From assembly GCA_001599715.1 (NCBI GenBank), contig BCHU01000016.1, positions 62,001 to 126,000 of the forward strand: DNA of 64,000 nt, written 5' to 3'. Source of the DNA: Phaeotremella fagi. Taxonomy: Eukaryota; Basidiomycota; Tremellomycetes; Tremellales; Phaeotremellaceae. Each line of letters opens with the position of its first letter. The stretch's first letter is position 1. The position numbers were made by a program, and so were the translations under genes. The notes beneath the pieces were generated by a model. That model was not told the origin of the DNA, made no database searches, and saw nothing but the letters and a program-made list of their open reading frames with translations. This document shows positions 11,104 through 21,364 of this stretch, piece after piece.

Positions 11104-11757
11104 ATGACTGATCCCGCCACAATTTCAACCGCAACCGCAACCACAACCACAACCTCCTCTTCCTATCCTTCGTTCGATTCCACATATTTCTCAGATGACA
11201 AAACGAGCCGTAGTTATCTATCTGGGGATTCATACTTTACAGACGATCCACAAGATCAAGATTCAGAGCAACTCAGTCAGTCGACTCAAGATTCCACTGC
11301 TTTATCCGACAATACATCGGTACACAGTTCAACATCATCAAAAAGTCGATTCACATTGGCCGACCTGGAAAGTAGAATAGCTGAATTGTCGGAAGAAAAT
11401 AAACTCTTAAAAGAATATCAAGAAGCCTACCAAAGCTGCCTGGAAGAAGAAAGAGCAAGTCACCAACAAAGTATAGACGATTTTTCCAATTACTACATGG
11501 ATGCTGAAAAGAAAATCCACGACTTGAGAGCAGTTCTCAAAAAGCAATCCATTTTCGCGGGTTCGGCTTTGGTGGCCTTTGGTAGGGGAGAACTTGAGAT
11601 GAAGACAGATCCTGTAGGTGGTAGATGGGTTTTCTCGACAGCAGGGAATGACGGAGGTTTTACTGTAGATGATTCTGCCATTAGTTCGTACTACAAGGAA
11701 ACTTTTGGTACAAACGGGGAATCGGTTAATGGCGAAAGTGAGGATGGAGTGGTTTAG
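11104..11757 (+). CDS. Family 1 tandem paralogue (uncharacterised coiled-coil protein)
   Basis: Single coding exon, 217 aa. Order: Thr/Ser-rich, acidic disordered head (residues 1-75), a coiled coil (about 80-150; LADLESRIAELSEENKLLKE), then a conserved tail starting SIFAGSALVAFGRGELEM, followed by a short aromatic segment ending SSYYKETFG. No signal peptide or membrane helix. I do not recognise the family; it looks lineage-specific. It shares its layout, and a predicted 5' UTR intron, with 9777, 12458 and 13842, pointing to tandem duplication. Likely an intracellular oligomeric protein, but its role is unknown. Confidence 0.75.
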   Translation: MTDPATISTATATTTTTSSSYPSFDSTYFSDDKTSRSYLSGDSYFTDDPQDQDSEQLSQSTQDSTALSDNTSVHSSTSSKSRFTLADLESRIAELSEENKLLKEYQEAYQSCLEEERASHQQSIDDFSNYYMDAEKKIHDLRAVLKKQSIFAGSALVAFGRGELEMKTDPVGGRWVFSTAGNDGGFTVDDSAISSYYKETFGTNGESVNGESEDGVV

Positions 11758-12457
11758 TAGAAGTGTAGACTGGTACTGCAAAATTTTCCATAGAAGTCAG
11801 TATGGGGAAACACATGTACGGACAGTCAGAGATAGAGTGATTGGGCATTGTATTTAGATTATGTGATCGTATGGTGTGGAACTGAGCCTGCAGATTTGGT
11901 ACGGGAGATGCCACATCGTTAGTCACACTGGTGGTACATCTGCCAACATAACGTTCAGCAAGTCATTGAAGTCAGATTCCAATCACCTATTAAAGCAAGT
12001 TCTTACCAGAGCGCCATGATGGCGCTTGCACTCGATAGGAAATGTCACTTCAAAGGTAGGGTAAAACACAAAGCGGTTATTACACGATATTAGCATGAAT
12101 CAAAGTCGCTCCATTCTATGCTCAGTGTTTTATATGTGGTTACCAAACGATAACTCACAACCAAAACAAAAGAAAACATTGGAGACATCAACGGAAACTT
12201 CCTTACAAGCCTATTGAAACAGTTACAATATGTATAAAGGATGTCGAGTAACGGCAAAACGAATTGAAATTCAGCTGCACACATATGTTCTCCTCTTTCT
12301 TTCTCATTACACGATCATCAGACTATATTGAATTTCTGTCTTCAGGTAGGATTCACCTACAGTAGTGGCGTTCGTGCTGATCTGTCTAGTCTTTCATCTA
12401 AATACATATTCAAGAGTCCCAGTACTTTCACCCACCTAAACCTCTAATATTATTATC
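11758..12457. other. Intergenic region with a 5' UTR intron
   Basis: 700 bp spacer in the family 1 array. A probable 5' UTR intron (12346-12389, branch GCTGATC) precedes the next ATG. No additional coding sequence recognised. Confidence 0.4.
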
Positions 12458-13159
12458 ATGTCTCAGGTCAGCTCAGAGATCACCTCAACCACTGGTTCCC
12501 AAACCACAGAACCAACAACTTCAGAAACGAGCCCCACCCAACATGAAAGCCCTATCGAAACCGAGCCGTCAGACACCCCCCTATCTTCTCAGTCACCAAT
12601 CGACTTAGATATCCAAGCTTACCAACAGCAACGGCAAGATGAATTACGTTCCGAAAGTCTCAATCAATATGGTCGACGAATGTACCTCAACTCTTGTGTT
12701 CAGACCAGAATGAGAATGATAGAAGAAGAAGAGGGGAATCAAGAATTCACTAATCGTGAAATGGGTATACAAATAGGTAAACTTTGGTCAGAGGTTGATA
12801 GATTAAAATCGGAGGTCGAGAAGTACAAGTCGGAGGTCGATGTCTTGAGAGAGAGTTCAAAACAGAGCAACGCCACAAATCAAGAGCTGAAAGACAAGTT
12901 TCGTCAATCTCAAAAAGAATTATCTTATTTCGTTCCAGCAACGCTAGCTGCTAGCTTCGGGGAGCTCGAGGTTGATGAAACGAAGTCTGACGATGGGGAA
13001 CGTCTCATTCGTTTTAAAACACCCAGTCAGGAGTTTAGTTTGGATGCTTCGGAAGTAGAGAAAAGATATAAGATCCATCGGGGATCCGGAAGCTCGCGAT
13101 CAGGGAAAGGTTTGCGGACGGAGGATAAAAGTCAGGAAGGTGGTGACACCAATTCTTAG
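12458..13159 (+). CDS. Family 1 tandem paralogue (uncharacterised coiled-coil protein)
   Basis: Single coding exon, 233 aa. The Thr/Ser/Pro-rich acidic head (residues 1-55) is followed by a helical domain with TNREMGIQIGKLWSEVDRLK, which matches TPNRMAFRIGGLLSERD in the next paralogue, then a heptad-rich segment (SEVEKYKSEVDVL). The conserved tail is YFVPATLAASFGELEVDE, with RFKTPSQEFSLDASEVEKRY. Full length compared with its neighbours. No catalytic motif found. The coiled coil suggests self-association; function unknown. Confidence 0.75.
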   Translation: MSQVSSEITSTTGSQTTEPTTSETSPTQHESPIETEPSDTPLSSQSPIDLDIQAYQQQRQDELRSESLNQYGRRMYLNSCVQTRMRMIEEEEGNQEFTNREMGIQIGKLWSEVDRLKSEVEKYKSEVDVLRESSKQSNATNQELKDKFRQSQKELSYFVPATLAASFGELEVDETKSDDGERLIRFKTPSQEFSLDASEVEKRYKIHRGSGSSRSGKGLRTEDKSQEGGDTNS

Positions 13160-13841
13160 ATACAGTAGCCTACCTATGCTTGAGTAGGAGTTCCCGTCCC
13201 GTTGATAATAGTAGTTTGATGTATCATCTTTTCATTTCGATTTAACTATTGCCTCCCAGTGTACGTTCTGGTTCATTATCGAGCCTTTCGCTCTTGAAAA
13301 ACGGCGAGGCATATACTGTACTGTACCACACCTGCTCACATCCTTCCTTTACAATCCAAACCCATCTCAAACTCGTTCGACTCGGACTGACTTTCAAAGG
13401 GTGCTCTCAGCTCCTACATTTATCACACCGAGAATGGAAGGTCAAAGGAAACCACCTTTGACTGTTTATTAAGGATGTGGCCCTTGTTTTGGTGCCCACT
13501 CTTTTCTATGAGGAAATCCAAACAGGTTAGAGATCTGTCGCAATAGTAAAACAATTCCAGTCCTAGAGAGTTTCGTCAAAATTTCAACGGAACAGCTCAA
13601 TGGAAAACAGCCTGTCGATGTTTCGGAAATTTGAGTAAAACAAGAGCTGCGGAGTGGATAGGTATAAATATCAGCTGATGACCCTCTTCGTCCTCTCATC
13701 TTATCTTAAATTTACAAGATAATCAGAACAGTATTGATCTTCCCAGGTATGTTTTACGACTTTACCCTTACAAAGTACTAACCTATCCTGTCCTATAGCT
13801 AAGAATTGAACATCGATAATACAACCTAAACACATATCACT
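13160..13841. other. Intergenic region with a 5' UTR intron
   Basis: 682 bp spacer. A clear 5' UTR intron (13747-13798) with the branch site TACTAAC precedes the ATG at 13842. No other gene recognised. Confidence 0.4.
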
Positions 13842-14615
13842 ATGACCGACTCTAGTTCAGACTTTCCCTCAACAAACGATTTCCAAACCACAGAACCCGA
13901 CTCGAGATTATCTTCAACAGACACTTCCACCGACGATGTCACATCTACTTCCCAGACATTTGATGATTCTGGCTTTGGTGGAGATCTAGGGAAACGGATT
14001 CGTGAATGTAGAATCGAAGAGGCGTTGGATGAGCATTGTAGAAAATTGACCAGCTCCGCGTCCGAGTCCGAAATTCAAGACTGGGAGAATTCACGTAGAG
14101 AGGAATTCACCCCTAATCGAATGGCTTTTCGCATAGGTGGTTTGTTGTCAGAGAGGGATTTCAATAAGACGATGATCGATTATTATAGAGCAAGAGTCGA
14201 TAAATTAGAATCGGATTTAAGTGAAACAAAAGTTAATTTAAGATCGGAATTAAGACAAGCTCGAGATACAAACCGTTCGCTCAGTTGTGAAATGAACGAT
14301 TTGTGGAAAGATAAGGCGTTTTTCGCCTCCGCTGCGATAGGTGCTTCGATGGGAGACATCGAAATCGACCAGGGTTTCGTTTCCACAACATCCGGAAAAG
14401 GTGAACTTTGCTATCGATTCAAGGTCCCAAAAACAGGTTTTGAAAGAGTTGTATCTGGGTCGTGGATGTCGGACTGCTACAAGTATTATTATGCGGAGGG
14501 ATTTCCAAATCCAAAGTTAGACATAGATAACCGGAGTGTTGATAACATGGGTTCGGAATCTAAAGTTTCGCTTACCGAGGGTGAGAGCAGTACCGTAGAG
14601 TCGTCGCTTGCTTGA
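13842..14615 (+). CDS. Family 1 tandem paralogue (uncharacterised coiled-coil protein)
   Basis: Single coding exon, 257 aa, the longest of the four. Acidic Ser/Thr head (1-55), helical segment with RIRECRIEEALDEHCRKL and TPNRMAFRIGGLLSERD, coiled coil (RVDKLESDLSETKVNL), then the tail AFFASAAIGASMGDIEID and YRFKVPKTGFE, and an aromatic run KYYYAEGFPN. Closest to the 12458 protein in the middle domain. A 5' UTR intron lies at 13747-13798. No known domain recognised; function unknown. Confidence 0.75.
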   Translation: MTDSSSDFPSTNDFQTTEPDSRLSSTDTSTDDVTSTSQTFDDSGFGGDLGKRIRECRIEEALDEHCRKLTSSASESEIQDWENSRREEFTPNRMAFRIGGLLSERDFNKTMIDYYRARVDKLESDLSETKVNLRSELRQARDTNRSLSCEMNDLWKDKAFFASAAIGASMGDIEIDQGFVSTTSGKGELCYRFKVPKTGFERVVSGSWMSDCYKYYYAEGFPNPKLDIDNRSVDNMGSESKVSLTEGESSTVESSLA

Positions 14616-15621
14616 CATGTTGTAGTACGTCGTAGATCCAGTTTCCCATATTTAGTAGTATAGACTTTCGATCGGTAGAGATATTGTTTTCTGTTGTAGA
14701 TGTAGTGTTCAGTTTGTACTTGTAGTAGTGATGTTCTTATGTTAGACGTAAACTTTCACTACTGGATGACAAGTCTATGCTCAAACAGTAGAAGGTGACT
14801 GGGAACATAACAACGTATCTTATCGTCGAACAGGGTAATGATAGATTAGATAGCCTAATCTCGTTATTAATCAAGCCCAAGGCATCTCTCACTGCGGATG
14901 GATCCTGTAGTAAGATTTATGCATCAGAGAAATTCAAAGCGGCTGAGACTCAAACATACAATATGCATCATGTAGCTCAAATGAGGCTGAGACTAGTGCT
15001 CACAAGCACTGTCAAAATGTATGAAAATTCTCAGATAAAGTGCTGTGCATCAAGACCAAAAGTGGATGACGGGTAGATTTGGGGTGAAGCGTCATTAAAG
15101 TTCTTGATGCCACTTTGCCACGAAAAATCAGTTTAATTAAGCTTAAATTACTGCCGAGCCCGGTTCCTGGTTCCTTTCCAAACAATGGCCGAATGCAGGA
15201 ATGTTGTGCGATTTCCGAGACAAATCTCAGATATATCATTGAATTTGGAAACTCAGCAGAAGGTGTAACCCTCAAAACAACCTTCCCGAGACTTTTAGAT
15301 GGATGATTCACGTCGATCATGGTTAATGACTACCTCACTGTAGAATGACATGAAAATCGCGGTCGATCCTGGTAATTAACCTTTATCAGACACGATGAAT
15401 ATCAACTTTGACGTGGCGTTGAGACTAACGGGAGTGATTTAATGATGAAACTGATAACCTTAACTGATGAACTCAAGATATATAACAAACCAAAATCTTA
15501 ACGAAGAAATGAAACCCCCCCAGAAAACAGAAAACAACAAAAAACTTTTTACAGTCACCCAACCCCACCCCACCTCTCCCTTCGAGCATCCGACTATCCT
15601 CCCCTACGATACCCACCTACA
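14616..15621. other. 1 kb intergenic region
   Basis: Between the last family 1 gene and the CPL1-like gene, both plus strand. The final 100 bp are C/A-rich (CCCACC and AACCC runs), as expected for a leader. A 102-codon minus-strand frame (15012-15320) has no recognisable motif and is not called. Confidence 0.35.
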
Positions 15622-17098
15622 ATGCTCGCTTGGTCACTTCTCCCAACCCTCTCTCTTCTCTTCATCTCAACATTCTCAGTTAACGCTGCACCAACATCGA
15701 ACTTTACACTACGCGCAGTCGAAGAAAGGACTTCTTCATGGTCTAACGCGAAATGTGCTACAGTCTCTGGAACTTGGTTAGGTCATAAATACAATTTCGG
15801 TTGTCTGTGTTTAGATGATCTTGACGCGTACTGTGATAACAACAATTTGAATGGTATCCTCCAAACACTTCTTTACAACTACGTAAGTCCCAAACCGACC
15901 ACCCACAAGCAGTCATACTAAACCTCCTTAGATTAACGAAAACGGTATTACCAAATCTTACCCACCAAACTCCCAACCGACATGTGACGGAAACGGTGGC
16001 TACACTTGTGGATCATTAACGAAAACCTCAACAGGTTGTGGTGCAAGTACATGTGACCCCTCGAAGCCCTCGTCAAACGGAGGCTGCTGTCCAAGAGGTC
16101 AGACGTACAACGCCCAAAGTCATTCCTGTTGCGGTACAACAGGTTGTAATCGAGGAACCACCTGTACCCCAATCCTCAGCTGTTCGACCTACACCTCGAA
16201 CGGAATTTGTTGTCCATCCTCAACTTCAGGTTGGACGGGTTACTCCACGATCTGTTGTCCAACTGGTCAAACCGAGTCCAACGGTTCATGCGTCTGTCCA
16301 ACCGGTCAAACAGTTTCCCCCAAAAACCAAAATATCTGTATTTCAACCTGTCCAACTAACCAAGAATGGAAATCCACCACCTGCTGCAAAACCTACTTGA
16401 ACGAGAATTCAAACGGTCAATGTGTCTGTCCATCCAATGAAATCGATAACGGCACCTCATGCATCCAACCACCAACTTGTACCACCGGCTCCAAATTCAA
16501 TTCAGCAACGATGAAATGTGAATCAATCTGCGACGCGTCTTCTGGTTATATCTACAAAACTGGTCAATGGGGTACAGGGATGTGTTGCAAATCAACGGAA
16601 ACAGCTTGTAAAACAATCTGTTGTCCAGCTGGTCAAGAAGAAGTCGATTCAACTGGTCATTGTTGTCCGATCGGATCAACTTATTCCAACGGTGCTTGTC
16701 ACTCTCCAACTGCCGTTCCGAAATCCAAGAAAAGATTATTGTCCAAATCGCTTCTGAATAGAGAGGATTATTTCGGGATAACTGCCAACGACGATAATGG
16801 GTTATGTCCTATTGGAATGGCTGCTTGTCCTATTCCTAAATCCAAGAAATCGAAAACAAACGCTCATAAACTTTTGGAGTTCAAATTCGATAGTCAGAGT
16901 GATTATGAATGTTTGGATACGTTGAACGACCTACAATCTTGTGGTGGTTGTGCGTCAATGGGAACTGGTCAGGATTGTACTTCCATCAAAGGTGCTAAAT
17001 GGATGGGTTGCAATCTTGGCAGATGTGAAGTCTATTCTTGTAGAACTGGGTTTAAGAAAGTTGGTGATACTTGTGAAAGAATCTATCATCGTTCTTAG
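15622..17098 (+). CDS. Secreted cysteine-rich protein with C-terminal CPL1-like domain
   Basis: Exons 15622-15882 and 15932-17098; 475 aa. It begins with a signal peptide ([18 protein letters not shown]). The middle (about residues 105-345) is packed with cysteines in CCP, CPTGQ and CPSN modules, then a Lys-rich linker. The last 70 residues match the CPL1-like domain: [44 protein letters not shown]. Proteins of this group are secreted in Cryptococcus and relatives, where Cpl1 affects capsule and host interaction; that is family knowledge, not shown here. No GPI signal or transmembrane helix seen. It converges with the kinesin-5 gene, 172 bp away. Confidence 0.85.
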
Positions 17099-17270
17099 TT
17101 AGAGCTGTTTTCCTTTTGGGTTTTAGGTAGTTCCTTTGTACTTCACTCATGAATTGATTTTCACGAACACTATTCATCTCCTTTGCCAAACATTCAATTC
17201 ATATACAAAAAGTCCAAAGAAAATTCCTCCATGTAACCGACCTAACAACAAAACTAAACCTCTACCCTCT

Positions 17271-20200
17271 CTATCTCATGGGTTGTCTCATCTTCCTTGG
17301 AACATTAGATCCGCCTTCACCCAAAGCATTCATGAAAGGTCGTTCTTCCTTTTCGACAACGACCTTCTTCATCTTCATCGAGTTTGGTTTACCGATCTGA
17401 CTAGAACTGAGAGAAACCGGTATTGAAGTGGGAATTTGAATACCAGTACTGACGCTGCCACTAGATTGACTGGAGATAATGGATCCACTCGAAGAAGCTG
17501 AAAGAGGTTCTGATTCGATAGCAATTTCCTCTCTCTCGACTGAAATCTCAACCATCTCTCTACGTTTTCTGACCCCTTCAATGATCTTATCACGTCCCTC
17601 CGTCCTTGCCCAGTTGGAAGGTACGTCCCAAGCCTTCTTTCTTGGTGTCGATCCTGTTGGTAGATCATCTTGGATACCTGAATCGAGGAATTGGCGTGTA
17701 GTCTCCTGGACTGTAGAAAGGATATTCTGCGTATCTTCGTGAACAACGATGAACGTTTGATTCGATTTAGCATGCTACAATGTCAGCTCGGTCACTTGAT
17801 ATCACTCACAGATTGTAGCAATCCATTAGAAACTGTTTGGATACCATCTGACAGCCCTTCAATACGTTTCCTAGAAGCTTCATGGGTTTCATTAACTTGG
17901 GTCGAAAGTGCTGACAAAGCAGCACCTTGTTTTTGAGCTCTTGAAACGGATTTATTCGAAACTAAAACAATCAGTACGACCTAAGCATCAAAACTCACTG
18001 GTTGAAGCCGCTTTAGCCAACTTGTCACAGAATCCATCAACCACAGCTACGTGATCATCGGCATCTTGAGAAAGATCAGTCGCGTAATCGCCCAATCGAC
18101 CCCTCATGCCGTTAGTGACTTCAAGTAAAGCCTGCTACGTCAGTCACAGTTCCAAAATCACCACTCACCCCATGACCAGCTTCACGTTGTTTCGTCGATG
18201 TCTCAACACCCATATCCAATTCTTTACCGAACGATCGAACACGTCCTTCAGATCCACGAGTGATACCACTAAAGTCCGATTCAAAGTTTTCCATGACACC
18301 AAGAGAAATTTCGTTTGCACCAACAACCTCACCAACAGCTTGGCGTAGTGAAACATCCTGAGCAGTGGTGAAATCTTCCATCATTTTGGTAAAGTTTTGA
18401 ACTAGACCTTGACGTAATTGTTGAGATTTCAATTGTTCATCGACAAGTAGTTTTGAAAGAAGGGCGTTTTGAGCGCGTAACCTGGTGATCTCTTGGTTGG
18501 CCGCATCGCTGACCATCTTTTGAGCTTTAGCTGACGACTCAGCTTCTGCTCGGATATGTTCTCTTGCAGTAGTAATCACAGCCTCGACAAGATCTGCTGT
18601 TGAACCAATAACCGATCCGACCTAAACTTATCAGACTCGGTCCAACAATCATAGCAGTTACTCACAACCGTCAAATGTTCCGATTGATGCTCCAAAAGCT
18701 CTTCGACCATCTTGGTACTCTTTGCTGAGACGCCTTTCGCCCACTCCCTAACCGAAACCTGTATCTCATCCTTGACAATTTCCAACGTCTTCCCAGCATC
18801 AGCCATCTCCAAACGACCCTTTTCAACAGATTTAGCAAGTTGTTTCGCGTGATCGTTGAAAGTCTTCAAAGAACTCTCCAGAACCTCCATATCAATCGCA
18901 GACTCCTCCTTTCCACGTTGAGCATAACTCTCAAGTTCTTTCAACAGTTCTTGTCCGAAATCGCCTTGAACTTGGTTCAGTTTATCGAGACTTTGTTTGA
19001 GATCTGATGAGAGTGTTTTGAGATCTGTACCAAATTTGTTCGCTGTATTTGTGTTGGTTCCCATGACAGCGGATTTACGAGCTAGACGTTAGTGATAGTC
19101 ACTTTTGGCAACGTACCAATTTTTTCAAACAAACCACCGACATCCTTAACACTATCAACTGCGACGTTTCTGAGACCACCCGCAACCTTGTGTAAACGTT
19201 CTTCCCCAGCCTGATAAGCTCTACTGACTTCACTTTCTTCCTCCAACCTCAGTCTCACAGTCTCCAACTCGCCTTTAACCTCGTCTAACAAAACGGTCAA
19301 TTCTTGTTCGGCTTTACGAACAGCTTCCAACTCTTCCGTGGTTGCCACCATCTTGGTCATCAATTCCTCAAATTCTACTTTTTTGGTAGCCAATTCAACC
19401 GTAGCAGCGTTAGCCCGATGTTTAGCCTCCTCGTAATCGGATTTCTGTTTCGTTTCACGTTCGTGCATTGATTTCCATTCGTCTTCGGGGATATAAATAC
19501 CGTTCTTCTCCCTGGTTGCCATGAGTTCAGCTTTGAGGCGTTCGATATCACCAATGTATTCCTTCAAGAGACCAGTCTTTGTGAGATGTTGATTGACCTC
19601 TGGTTTGTTACGAATGGATCTAGCTCGAATGGCGTAGTCTAAAGTGGAAAGAGTCTCCTCCATGTTGGATCGAGTGGGACTGACAGTTGCTACGATACAA
19701 GTCTTGGTTCTACCTCCAAGTGAATCTTGTAACAATCTTGTAAGTTTTGATTCACGGTATGGAACGTGGCTCGATTTTTCGACTAAAGCTGAGATGACAC
19801 GACCAAGGGTGAGAAGTGATTGATTGATCATCCCTGCTTCTCTGGCTCGTTTGTTTTCAGCACCTGAACGACCGATAGCTTCTGAACCTGCTAAATCGAC
19901 TAGGTTGAATTTACCGACTTTGAGTAAATCTTCTCCTCCACTTTGGGACGTTTCTTTGACATGGACAGTTAATGAGAAAATGGAATGTGAACGACTAAAG
20001 TCAGCTTCGAACGTAGTTACAAAACTCACGATGACTCTGTGTTCATCTTTGTTTCAGCCACCTGACGTCTTTTAGATCCCTTGACAAGTAACGCCAAACC
20101 TTCTTTAACGTTTCTAACGCCAGTCTCTTCTAGACCTTGAATCATGACTCCACCTCTCTTGGTTTGATCCTCGTAGATTTTCAATCCTCCAGTAACAACA

Positions 20201-21082
20201 CCGCCAGCACTTAGAGCCATTGGTTGAGCTGTACCTGAAGGATTTTGGTACTCTGCTGAAAGTAAATCTCGTAGTTCTTCGTTGTACAATTCGACGTAGG
20301 AACATTTGACCGAGTATTCAGAGTTGGGTGTAGAGTCGAGAAGAGCGAATAATCGATGAAGAACTCGAGGGATGATACCAGCTTCAGATGTAGGTGTTGC
20401 AAGTGGTGTCAACGATAAATCACCTTGCATGGTATACGTTTTTCCAGTTCCAGTTTGACCGTAAGCGAATATCGTACAATTGTATCCACTAAGAACTTCG
20501 TCCAACATATTTTCAACGACTTCCTTATAAATCATCGTCTGATCGGCTTCTGGACCAAAGACACGGTCGAATCCATAAGTTTTACTGAGTGGTTGGTGAG
20601 AACCTCCATATGCTGATGGAGTGGTCATTGAAGCTAACGAGGCCGTGGCCATTGGGGTTGTTTCTATCGTGATGGCTTTTGACATTGGTCCATTGGTAGC
20701 GGTGATGATTGGTGAAGCTTGATTGATTTCCATTGCGGATCGACCACTAAATTGATCAACACTATTTCAAGTTGAATGACACTCACCGACAACGAACAAC
20801 GACCTGGATGTTGATTTCTCCATTCTCGTTTATCCCATCAGTCTTCTTTGGGACAATTGAACTTGGCAAGACGCTTATTGTTTTTCTACCTTTCGTCGGA
20901 CTTGGTTGTCTTGATTCAGTACCATTACTGGTACCGGTAGCTGACATTGCTGATGGAGGTCTGTTGGGTAGTTTTGATGGCGGGGGCATGGCTAAATGAG
21001 CAGATGAAGAAGCTCTTGATAGACCTATAGGTTTAGAAGAGGACGCTGTGGATGCGGAAGAAGAAGGTATCCTTCTTGACAT
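17271..21082 (-). CDS. Kinesin-5 (BimC/Eg5 family) mitotic motor
   Basis: Exons 21082-20787, 20746-20030, 19994-19117, 19081-18666, 18621-18169, 18131-17999, 17961-17810, 17774-17271; 1182 aa. N-terminal motor with the P-loop GQTGTGKT, switch I SSRSHSIF (split by a 35-nt intron), and switch II DLAGSE. A long coiled-coil stalk follows. The C-terminus carries the BimC box ([19 protein letters not shown]) with a predicted CDK-type TP site. The N-terminal 85 residues are Ser-rich. Kinesin-5 tetramers cross-link and slide antiparallel microtubules to build the bipolar spindle. Introns are 35-44 nt. It shares a 282-bp divergent promoter with AFG1. Confidence 0.95.
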
Positions 21083-21364
21083 GGTGGATGGATAGATGTT
21101 GAATGTTATTGGTGTGAGTTTAAGAAATCAGTCGCGAGTGGGAGGTGTTGTTTACACTCAAATCGGCGTTATAAATTGCCAGTTGGATGCACCAGGTCGG
21201 TGTTACAGATTGTGGCACTGTCTCGGATAACTCTTAACCGTAGCTCGGAGTATCCCATTCTCTAATTTCACCGTCAAAATGGCTCTCAATTTATCACTTT
21301 TTCCAACTCATTTCAACTTTTTACAGCATCTCATTCCTCTTCAACCTAGACAAGGTCAATAAAG
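21083..21364. promoter_or_regulatory. Divergent promoter between kinesin-5 and AFG1
   Basis: 282 bp separating two head-to-head genes. It should serve both transcripts. No clear ACGCG-type cell-cycle boxes were seen here, unlike the MCM2 promoter. Confidence 0.45.

Noticed and set aside
15012..15320. 102-codon minus-strand frame between family 1 and the CPL1-like gene
   Set aside because: No domain, no paralogue in the window, no splice-supported extension.
17375..17773. Minus-strand frame overlapping the kinesin-5 C-terminus
   Set aside because: Out-of-frame shadow; the true frame carries the BimC box and joins upstream exons in phase.
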